Assembly (NCBI GenBank): GCA_945906115.1
Contig: CAMDQP010000068.1
Coordinates: 1 to 6,045 of the forward strand
DNA: 6,045 bases
Reading direction: 5' to 3'
From: Opitutus sp. GAS368
Lineage (GTDB): Bacteria > Verrucomicrobiota > Verrucomicrobiia > Opitutales > UBA953
A model generated the notes under the pieces. That model was not told where the DNA came from, did not search any database, and saw only the letters and a list, made by a program, of their open reading frames with translations. Position numbers and translations under genes: made by a program. Shown in pieces: positions 1 to 5,592 of the stretch (position 1 is the stretch's first letter; every line of letters begins with the position of its first letter).

Positions 1-1
1 T

Positions 2-1132
2 GATATCAAGCTCACCCGACTCAAGGGCGCGGATATCGCCGCTAGCGGACTCAAGGGTTATGACCTTGTCATGTTCACCGGGGGCAGTGGCAGTGCGGAG
101 GCCGGAGGTCTTGGCGAGAAGGGTCGCGAGGAAGTACGCGAGTTCGTGCGCAATGGCGGCGGGTATGTCGGCATCTGTGCCGGCGCCTATCTCGCGTGCA
201 GCGGGTTCGAGTGGGGCTTGGGTGTGCTGAACGCCAAAACCGTCTCGCCCAAGTGGCGACGAGGGCAGGGCGAGGTGAAGATCGACGGCCAGGCCTTTGG
301 TGAGAAGCTGACCGATCGTGGTGTTCGCTATGCGAACGGCCCGATCATCAAGCCGGACGTGCGCAAGGACTTGCCCGAGTTCGAGACCTTGGTCTCATTT
401 CGTACTGAACTGGCCGAGAACGACACCCCAGTCGGTGTGATGGTCAACGCACCCGCTATGGTGCGTAGCACCTTTGGATTGGGCCGCGTCTTCACGTCGA
501 GCCCACATCCGGAACAGACCGCCGGCTTAGAGCCACTTGTCGAGAAGGCCGTCCGCTGGGTTGCGCGATCGAAGGGGCCTACCGAAGAGCTTTGGAAGCG
601 GCTCGAAGCCATGGAGGTGGATAAGCTCTGGTTGCCGGGAGCGATCGTCGATTGGAAGACCGGGCTGCCGACCGGACAGGCCATCAAGGATACCAAGAAC
701 AAGCACACCCACTGCAGCCAGTTCGTCGCTGCGGCGACCGAACGCCTAGGGGTCTATGTCTTGCGTCCGCCTGAGCACGGCGTCGTGCTTCTTGCGAATG
801 CTCAATTCAATTGGCTGGCGTCGGATGCGGGCAAGAAGGCTGGCTGGGTCCGACTTTTCGATGTCGGCGCAGCCCAGGCGGCGGCGAACGATGGTCGGCT
901 CGTGCTGGCTTCGCTCAAGAATCCTGATCCCACCAAGTCAGGGCACATCGCGATCGTCCGTCCCGGAAACAAGGATGCCGACCTGTTGGCCAAGGATGGG
1001 CCTGACATCATGCAGGCTGGCGGCACGAACGCCCTGCGAACCACGCTGCGCAAAGGTTTTGGGAACCATAAGCAGGAATACGACCAGATCGCCTTCTACG
1101 CGCACGCGGTCGACCTGCCGGCGGGCAAGTAA
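2..1132 (+). CDS. BPL_N glutamine-amidotransferase-like domain fused to NlpC/P60-like cysteine hydrolase domain (5' partial)
   Basis: The reading frame is open from base 2, so the true start lies to the left; the TAA stop is at 1130-1132. Residues are numbered here from the internal ATG at 71. The N-terminal part matches the BPL_N family (class I glutamine-amidotransferase-like domain, also found on biotin-protein ligases): FTGGSG near residue 2, then GGYVGICAGAYL with the nucleophile Cys36, and PHPE with His146 and Glu148, giving a complete Cys-His-Glu triad. The C-terminal part, from about residue 185, looks like a NlpC/P60- or CHAP-like papain-fold hydrolase: HTHCSQFVAA with Cys215, RPPEHGVVLLANAQ, then SGHIAIVRP with His292, followed by a QAGGTN segment and a final FYAHAV. 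That domain type usually cleaves peptidoglycan peptides or related amides. The substrate of either domain is unknown. Any signal peptide would lie outside the window. The domain assignments are fairly sure, the function is not. Confidence 0.82.
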   Translation, partial: DIKLTRLKGADIAASGLKGYDLVMFTGGSGSAEAGGLGEKGREEVREFVRNGGGYVGICAGAYLACSGFEWGLGVLNAKTVSPKWRRGQGEVKIDGQAFGEKLTDRGVRYANGPIIKPDVRKDLPEFETLVSFRTELAENDTPVGVMVNAPAMVRSTFGLGRVFTSSPHPEQTAGLEPLVEKAVRWVARSKGPTEELWKRLEAMEVDKLWLPGAIVDWKTGLPTGQAIKDTKNKHTHCSQFVAAATERLGVYVLRPPEHGVVLLANAQFNWLASDAGKKAGWVRLFDVGAAQAAANDGRLVLASLKNPDPTKSGHIAIVRPGNKDADLLAKDGPDIMQAGGTNALRTTLRKGFGNHKQEYDQIAFYAHAVDLPAGK

Positions 1133-1135
1133 GCC

Positions 1136-1154
1136 GGGGGTAGGGGGGGTGGGG
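1136..1154 (+). other. G-rich tract, possible G-quadruplex
   Basis: Three nearby G runs (5, 7 and 4 bases, separated by TA and T) begin three bases after the stop codon of the preceding gene. The run of seven can be split into two GGG blocks, so four G-triplets with loops of 1-4 bases are available on the plus strand and in the mRNA. No inverted-repeat terminator is visible in the 81-bp gap between the genes, so this tract is the only strong candidate structure at that 3' end. That it folds or matters is inference. Confidence 0.4.
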
Positions 1155-1202
1155 CTATCCATAACCTTAAGATGAGATGAAACTATCATTCTTGGTCTGG
1201 GG

Positions 1203-1208
1203 TACTAT
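1203..1208 (+). promoter_or_regulatory. Possible -10 box for the DUF1549/DUF1501 operon
   Basis: TACTAT lies five bases before the GTG start at 1214 and 17 bases before the alternative ATG at 1226. Its spacing would place a transcription start at or next to the GTG, giving a leaderless mRNA, or a leader of about a dozen bases if ATG 1226 is used. No convincing -35 hexamer is seen at the usual distance, and neither start codon has a Shine-Dalgarno sequence. The call is tentative. Confidence 0.25.
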
Positions 1209-1213
1209 AGTCA

Positions 1214-3370
1214 GTGAACACCCCCATGCGCCCCCTCGCCTTGTTTGCCTGCCTTTGCCTGGGCCTGATCGTCCACGCGGCCCCCAAGAAGGACGCCAAG
1301 AAGGACGCCAAGAAGGCCGAGCCGGTTATTAAGGTCGTGACCCCGCCGGCTGCTCCCGTCGCCGCGCTGGGTGAACGCGCCGCCATCTGGCATGTCTGGA
1401 CCGACAAGGAAGGCCAGAAGCTCGATGCGCGTTTCTGCGGACTTGCCGGCGAATTCATCACCTTACAGTCGCGGGACGGACGAACCTACCATTTCAAGGC
1501 GGAGATGCTTTCCGCCGAGGACATTATTTTTGCCAAGAGCTGCGTCGATCTCGCGCGTCGCAATAGCTTCAGCCCGGCCGTGATCGCCTCCGCGGCGGCC
1601 GATATCGATCGCCTCGTCAGCGCCGTCCTCGTCGCCAACAAGCAGACGCTCAATGCGCCATCAACCGACGAGCAGTTCTTGCGCCGCATCTACCTCGACG
1701 CCGCCGGTCGCGTGCCGACCGCCACGGAAGCGACCACGTTCCTGGCCAGCACCGCGCCGGATAAGCGGGCCAAGCTGATCGATGAACTGCTCTTCTCGTC
1801 GGGCTACACCATGCAGATGTTCAATTGGATGGCGGACCTTCTGCGCGTTAAGGACACCTTTGCCAAGGGCGTCCCGGCGTTCAGCTTCGAGGATTGGCTC
1901 AAGGCACGCCTCGCCGCCGGCACTCCGTGGGATAAGTTGGTCTCCGAGATGATCACCGCGGACGGTCGCCTGAGCGACAACGGTGCCACCGGTTTCATGC
2001 TCTTCGATGCCGAGATGCCACTGGACGGCGTCTCGAACCTCATGACCACCTTCCTGGGCACCAACATGGCCTGCGCCCAGTGCCACGACCATCCGCTGGC
2101 CGAATGGACCCAGCGCGACTTCTACCAGATGGCGGCGTTCTTCGGAGCCACCGACGGGAAAGACGAAGCCATCCTCGGCGCCATCAAGAAAGCGATCAAG
2201 GGCGACGCCAGCCTCCCGAAGGCCGCCACGACCAAGATTGCAGACATGAATGCTTTCCGCCTCGAAGATGGCGAGAAGCAGAAGCTGACCTTCCCTAAGG
2301 ATTATAAATACAAGGACGCCAAGGCCGGAGATCCCGTGACCCCTGCGCTGATTGCTTGGAGTAAGGGCGAAAAATCCCTGCCGGTCTATCACGTCAACAC
2401 CAAGACCCCCTCCCAACTGCGCGACGAGTTTGCCCGCTGGCTGACGAGCCCGCAGAATCCGCGCTTCGCGACCAACATCGCCAACCGTATCTGGAAGAAA
2501 GCCTTTGGCTTGGGTGTAATCGAGCCCGTCAATGATATCGATGACCTTGCCGAGGCGAGCAGCCCCGAGCTCATGGCCCACCTGACCTTCGTGATGAAGG
2601 CCGCCAAGTTCGACCTGCGCGAGGTGCAGCGCGTCATCTATAATTCCAAGACCTACCAGGCTTCGGCCAGCGCCACGCCCGACCTCGGCAAAGCCAAGTA
2701 TCTTTTCAACGGCCCGATCGTCCGTCGCCTGAGCGCCGAACAGGTCTGGGATAGCCTGATTGTCACCGCCGTCGGCACCTATGCGGACAACGTGCTGCTC
2801 CGTCGCGGAGACGATCTTAAGGCCATGGCGCTGCCGGCCGGCAAGGTCACCTTGGCCGAAATGAAGAATGCCGTCAATCGCACCACCAAGGCCTTTTCTG
2901 GCGGCGGCAAGCTGGCTGGCGCCCCGAAAAAGGGTGGAGGTGGTTCCGCCCTTGGTCTCGCCAACGGGTATGACGGCGACAAGCCCATCAGCCGATTCTC
3001 CATGATGCTCGCGCGAGCGAGCGAACTACCGCAGCCCTCATCCGAAACCCACTTCCTGCGCCTCTGGGGGCAGGGTGACCGTTTGTTGGCCGACTCCGCC
3101 ACCAACGACGGCAGCGTCCCGCAGGTCCTGCAGATGATGAACGGTTCCGTCGGTAAGCTCGTCTCCGATGTCCGTTCTGCTGCCATCACGGATGCCATGA
3201 AAGCCAAGACCGATGAGGGCGAGGTCACGTCGCTCTATCTTTCGTATCTTTCCCGCAAGCCGACCGCCAAGGAGCTAGCCGTAGCGAGCAAGTCGCTTAT
3301 GGACGGTCTCGCCCTAACGGATCTGGCCTGGGTCCTCGCCAACACCCGCGAATTCCTCTTCGTCCAATGA
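1214..3370 (+). CDS. Exported SHD1-like / DUF1549 (PSCyt2) / DUF1553 (PSD1) domain protein
   Basis: This is a 718-residue protein. The N-terminus has a Sec signal peptide (hydrophobic residues 7-20, likely cleavage after VHA or HAA near residue 22), followed by a Lys/Ala/Asp-rich linker (25-36). Residues about 57-112 (IWHVWTDKEGQKLDA through the LSAEDIIFAK segment) resemble an SHD1-type beta domain seen in exported PVC proteins. DUF1549 spans roughly 130-315 and carries the hallmark CAQCHDHP (Cys287, Cys290, His291) followed by a WTQRDFYQMAAFF segment. DUF1553 runs from about 402 (RDEFARWL, NRIWKKAFG, RRLSAEQVWDS at 504) to the end (LRLWGQGDR, VLQMMNG, LYLSYLSRKPT). A Gly-rich insertion lies near 563-580. 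The usual N-terminal planctomycete cytochrome domain (PSCyt1) is absent. The CxxCH could bind haem or a metal, but this is unproven. The start is GTG 1214 or ATG 1226; both keep the signal peptide and neither has a Shine-Dalgarno sequence. The gene overlaps the downstream DUF1501 gene by ATGA. Family membership is sure; the biochemical role is unknown to me. Confidence 0.93.
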   Translation: MNTPMRPLALFACLCLGLIVHAAPKKDAKKDAKKAEPVIKVVTPPAAPVAALGERAAIWHVWTDKEGQKLDARFCGLAGEFITLQSRDGRTYHFKAEMLSAEDIIFAKSCVDLARRNSFSPAVIASAAADIDRLVSAVLVANKQTLNAPSTDEQFLRRIYLDAAGRVPTATEATTFLASTAPDKRAKLIDELLFSSGYTMQMFNWMADLLRVKDTFAKGVPAFSFEDWLKARLAAGTPWDKLVSEMITADGRLSDNGATGFMLFDAEMPLDGVSNLMTTFLGTNMACAQCHDHPLAEWTQRDFYQMAAFFGATDGKDEAILGAIKKAIKGDASLPKAATTKIADMNAFRLEDGEKQKLTFPKDYKYKDAKAGDPVTPALIAWSKGEKSLPVYHVNTKTPSQLRDEFARWLTSPQNPRFATNIANRIWKKAFGLGVIEPVNDIDDLAEASSPELMAHLTFVMKAAKFDLREVQRVIYNSKTYQASASATPDLGKAKYLFNGPIVRRLSAEQVWDSLIVTAVGTYADNVLLRRGDDLKAMALPAGKVTLAEMKNAVNRTTKAFSGGGKLAGAPKKGGGGSALGLANGYDGDKPISRFSMMLARASELPQPSSETHFLRLWGQGDRLLADSATNDGSVPQVLQMMNGSVGKLVSDVRSAAITDAMKAKTDEGEVTSLYLSYLSRKPTAKELAVASKSLMDGLALTDLAWVLANTREFLFVQ
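1286..1321 (+). repeat. In-frame 12-bp tandem repeat encoding a Lys-rich linker
   Basis: The unit AAGAAGGACGCC occurs twice in perfect succession (1286-1297 and 1298-1309), followed by a degenerate third copy AAGAAGGCCGAG. It encodes KKDA-KKDA-KKAE directly after the signal peptide of the DUF1549/DUF1553 protein. Such a repeat can change length by slippage without breaking the frame. The linker is probably a flexible charged spacer between the cleavage site and the SHD1-like domain. Confidence 0.85.
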
Positions 3371-4674
3371 GCATCCTCCATTCCGCTAATCTCCTCCGTA
3401 ATCCCGAGGACCGTCGCAGCTTCATCGAGAAGTGCGCCAAGGTCTCGTTTGGCCTGAGCGTCCTCCCGTTCTTCACCCGGATCGCCGAGGCCGCCGAAGC
3501 GCCGGGAGCCGTGAAGGCGCCCAACGCCGGTCTGCCTGGTTTCGGCAAGGCCAAGCGCGTGATCTTCCTGCAGCTCAACGGAGGCATGTCGCACATCGAC
3601 ACCTTCGATCCGAAGACGGGCGCCTCCAAGGGCCCGGGCTCGATTGTCTCCGCCAAGGGTGATATGCAGCTGACTTCCTATCTCCCCGCGACGGCCAAGA
3701 TCAGCGACAGGATCACCGTCATCCGTTCCATGACTGCCAAGGTCGGCGTCCATGCCTCGGCGGCCTACCTGATGCGCACCGGCTTCGAGCAGCGCGGCAC
3801 CGTCCAGCACCCGACCCTAGGGGCCTGGGCTCAGCACTTCCTCGGTTCCAGCCACAAGACCCTGCCGTCCTCCGTCACCGTTAATCGCTCGTCGAACCAT
3901 GGTAACGGTTGGTTCCCGGCGGCTTACTCGCCGCTGCCGATTCTCAATCCCACCGATGGCCTCATGGACACCAAGAGCCCAGTCTCCGAAGCTGTCGTGG
4001 CCAAGCGCACGGGACTGCTCGCGGAACTCGATGCCGGTTTCGGCGGTAAGGCGTCGGACGAGAGCGTCAAGTCCTACAACGAATTCTACGAATCGACCTT
4101 CCAGCTCATGAAGAGCACGGACCTCAAGGCCTTCGACCTCGCTTCGGAGTCGGCCGAGACGAAGGCACGCTACGGCAAGAGTAAGTTTGGCCAGGGCTGT
4201 CTGCTGGCTCGTCGCCTGATCGAGAACGGCGTCCGTTTCGTCGAGGTCGCCAGTGGCGGCTGGGACATGCATGCCACTCTGGATGATCGCATGGAAGAGA
4301 TTGGTGGTGATTTCGACCGCGTGTACGCGACTTTAATTCAGGACCTCGAGTCTAAGGGACTCCTCGACACCACCTTGGTCGTCGTCGCTTCCGAGTTCGG
4401 CCGAAAGCCCAGCTTCGAGGGTGGCGGTCGCGGTCACCATCCGCTCGTCTTTTCCACTGTTCTCGCGGGCGGAGGCGTCAAACGCGGCTTTGTCTTCGGC
4501 GCCAGCGACGAGAAGGGGTATGCGCCGGCCGCCAACGGCGTCTCGCCGGGCAGCCTGCATGCGACCATCGCACACGCCGCCGGACTGCCGGTGCAGACGG
4601 ACATCATCACGCCCGCGGGTCGTCCGATGCAGGTCGGCAACAAGGCCGCACCGCAGACGGGCGTCTTCGCCTAA
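3367..4674 (+). CDS. DUF1501 family protein, Tat-exported, alkaline-phosphatase/sulfatase-like fold
   Basis: This 435-residue protein begins with a twin-arginine signal: DRRSFIEK (Arg16-Arg17), a moderately hydrophobic stretch (24-36), and an Ala-rich region with AEA motifs near 40-45 for cleavage. The mature part shows the DUF1501 pattern: LQLNGGMSHIDTFDPK (Asn71, His76, Asp78), VEVASGGWDMH (Asp300, His302), VVASEFGR (Glu343) and GRGHHP (His357, His358). These polar residues sit where alkaline-phosphatase-superfamily enzymes bind metal, so a metal-dependent hydrolase is plausible, but no substrate is known. The length is typical for the family. The ATG overlaps the TGA of the upstream DUF1549/DUF1553 gene (ATGA, 3367-3370) and has no Shine-Dalgarno sequence, so translation is probably coupled. 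Tat export fits a protein folded with its cofactor before secretion, and the fixed pairing implies a joint role with the upstream product in the periplasm or at the surface. Confidence 0.94.
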   Translation: MSILHSANLLRNPEDRRSFIEKCAKVSFGLSVLPFFTRIAEAAEAPGAVKAPNAGLPGFGKAKRVIFLQLNGGMSHIDTFDPKTGASKGPGSIVSAKGDMQLTSYLPATAKISDRITVIRSMTAKVGVHASAAYLMRTGFEQRGTVQHPTLGAWAQHFLGSSHKTLPSSVTVNRSSNHGNGWFPAAYSPLPILNPTDGLMDTKSPVSEAVVAKRTGLLAELDAGFGGKASDESVKSYNEFYESTFQLMKSTDLKAFDLASESAETKARYGKSKFGQGCLLARRLIENGVRFVEVASGGWDMHATLDDRMEEIGGDFDRVYATLIQDLESKGLLDTTLVVVASEFGRKPSFEGGGRGHHPLVFSTVLAGGGVKRGFVFGASDEKGYAPAANGVSPGSLHATIAHAAGLPVQTDIITPAGRPMQVGNKAAPQTGVFA

Positions 4675-4694
4675 ACGTTCCGAACGACTCCTTC

Positions 4695-4720
4695 GAAAGC
4701 CGCCGCACCTGGCGGCTTTC
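4695..4720 (+). terminator. Rho-independent terminator, possibly bidirectional
   Basis: GAAAGCCGCC (4695-4704) and GGCGGCTTTC (4711-4720) form a perfect 10-bp stem with the six-base loop GCACCT. On the plus strand it lies 20 bases after the stop of the DUF1501 gene, and its 3' arm ends in TTTC followed by TTATT, giving an interrupted U-tract. On the minus strand it starts immediately after the TAA stop (4721-4723) of menH; there the only T-run is inside the stem (CTTTCG), so termination in that direction may be weaker. Confidence 0.85.
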
Positions 4721-5452
4721 TTATTGAAGGAGCATCGCGAGGTCGGACGGCTTTTCTAGGTGCACCGCGTGGCCGGCGCCCTCGATGAGGCTATGGCGTG
4801 CTTTCGGAAGGTGGGCGCCCATCTCGTGGGCGAGGCGGGTGAACTTCACGTCCTGTTCGCCGGAGACCAGGTCGACCGGGAAGCGGATCTCCTTCAGGCG
4901 ATGCCAGAGAGAGGGGAGTGTCCCGGTGCCGATATTCTCCAAGCTCAGGGCTAGACCTTCGGGATCGTTTTGGGCGCGACGGGCGAGGATGGGGTCCAGT
5001 TGTTCCTGGGGTAGGCGCAGCATCGGCTGGAAGAACGTCTGATTGTGCCAGTACTTGAAGAAGGCATCTAGTCCGCGGGTACGGATGAACTCTGCCAGGG
5101 TAGCGTCGCTGAGGCGTCGTTCGTCGCGTTCCTCAGGGGTGGCCAAGCCGGGACTGGCTCCGATTAGGATCAGGCGCCGGATACGTTCCGGGTGGGCGAT
5201 GGCCCAGTGGAGGGCGAGGCGGCCGCCCATCGAGTAGCCAATGAGGGTGATTTGCGGGGCCGTGGCGGCTTCGGAGATGATAGCGAGGTGGGAGGGCAGG
5301 GAATAGGCCGGGAGGTCTCTCAGCAGGCTTTTAGACCCATGTCCGGGCAGATCAGGGGCCGAAAGGTTCGTGCCCGGGGGGAGGGTAGCGCGAAGGCGGT
5401 CGAAATCTGCCCCTTGGCCGGTGAACCCATGGAGGGCGACGATGGGGTTCAT
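4721..5452 (-). CDS. menH: 2-succinyl-6-hydroxy-2,4-cyclohexadiene-1-carboxylate synthase (SHCHC synthase), alpha/beta hydrolase
   Basis: The product has 243 residues from the ATG at 5452-5450. It is an alpha/beta-hydrolase fold protein: LHGFTG (7-12, oxyanion side), DLPGHG (34-39), nucleophile elbow GYSMGGR with Ser74, then the MenH-typical segments GASPGL (98-103), a run of Glu/Arg ending in SD (116), FKYWHNQTFF (132-141), GTGTLPSLW (175-183), GEQDVKF with Asp201, and GAGHAVHLEKP with His228. Ser74-Asp201-His228 form the triad. MenH eliminates pyruvate from SEPHCHC to give SHCHC in cytoplasmic menaquinone synthesis. The frame extends upstream to a TTG at 5536, but those 28 residues are Pro/Arg-rich and unlike the family, so the ATG is preferred; no Shine-Dalgarno sequence precedes it. 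It stands alone here: convergent with the DUF1501 gene, divergent from the flavin reductase, with no other men gene in view. A different alpha/beta hydrolase is possible but less likely. Confidence 0.85.
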   Translation of the reverse strand: MNPIVALHGFTGQGADFDRLRATLPPGTNLSAPDLPGHGSKSLLRDLPAYSLPSHLAIISEAATAPQITLIGYSMGGRLALHWAIAHPERIRRLILIGASPGLATPEERDERRLSDATLAEFIRTRGLDAFFKYWHNQTFFQPMLRLPQEQLDPILARRAQNDPEGLALSLENIGTGTLPSLWHRLKEIRFPVDLVSGEQDVKFTRLAHEMGAHLPKARHSLIEGAGHAVHLEKPSDLAMLLQ

Positions 5453-5572
5453 AGGGGTGGCGGCAGACTGACCGGGAGGGCCATGGCGAGGTTGTAGGTC
5501 AGGCCTGCCCCGGGGGACAGAATAAATCGGGAACAAGCGTCACATTTAAGGGTAGAAGTATGACCCCCGACT
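5453..5572. other. Divergent intergenic region between menH and the flavin reductase gene
   Basis: This 120-bp gap separates the two divergent start codons and must hold or overlap promoters for both, unless menH begins at the upstream TTG (5536). The half near menH is G/C-rich; the half near the flavin reductase is more A/T-rich (for instance AATAAAT at 5521-5527 and ACATTTAAG at 5542-5550). No clear -35/-10 pair, operator repeat or riboswitch-like fold could be identified. Confidence 0.4.
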
Positions 5573-5592
5573 ATGCCTGGCATCCGCGTTAA
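5548..5592 (+). promoter_or_regulatory. Shine-Dalgarno-like site plus ten-codon upstream ORF overlapping the flavin reductase start
   Basis: AAGGG at 5548-5552 lies seven bases before an ATG at 5560, a normal ribosome-binding distance. That ATG opens a ten-codon frame (MTPDYAWHPR) ending at TAA 5590-5592, which overlaps the flavin reductase start at 5573 in another frame. The flavin reductase ATG has no Shine-Dalgarno sequence of its own. This arrangement could feed ribosomes to the main start by termination-reinitiation, or be chance. Translation of the short ORF is not proven. Confidence 0.3.

Noticed and set aside
18..57. Ten-base direct repeat GACTCAAGGG (18-27 and 48-57)
   Set aside because: It lies in frame within the BPL_N coding region, giving two Leu-Lys-Gly tripeptides ten codons apart; a single short repeat is best explained by codon choice.
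756..1175. 139-residue plus-strand frame overlapping the end of the first gene
   Set aside because: It is very rich in Arg, Ser and Thr, typical of a shifted frame of a GC-rich gene, and the overlapping frame carries conserved hydrolase motifs.
1133..1213. RNA gene, riboswitch or hairpin terminator in the first intergenic gap
   Set aside because: No stable inverted repeat or known RNA pattern was seen in these 81 bases beyond the G-tract.
1661..2581. 306-residue open frame on the minus strand
   Set aside because: It lies wholly opposite the well-supported DUF1549 region, has no recognisable motifs, and is the kind of long antisense frame that GC-rich codon usage produces.
3235..3810. 191-residue open frame on the minus strand
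   Set aside because: It is antisense to the junction of the DUF1553 and DUF1501 genes, both confidently assigned, and shows no family features.
4785..5497. Plus-strand open frames opposite menH
   Set aside because: They are Arg/Gly-rich with no motifs, while the minus strand encodes a complete catalytic triad and MenH signatures.
5453..5536. 28-residue N-terminal extension of menH from a TTG codon
   Set aside because: The extension is Pro/Arg/Gly-rich, unlike the family, and the MenH core begins properly at the internal ATG 5452.
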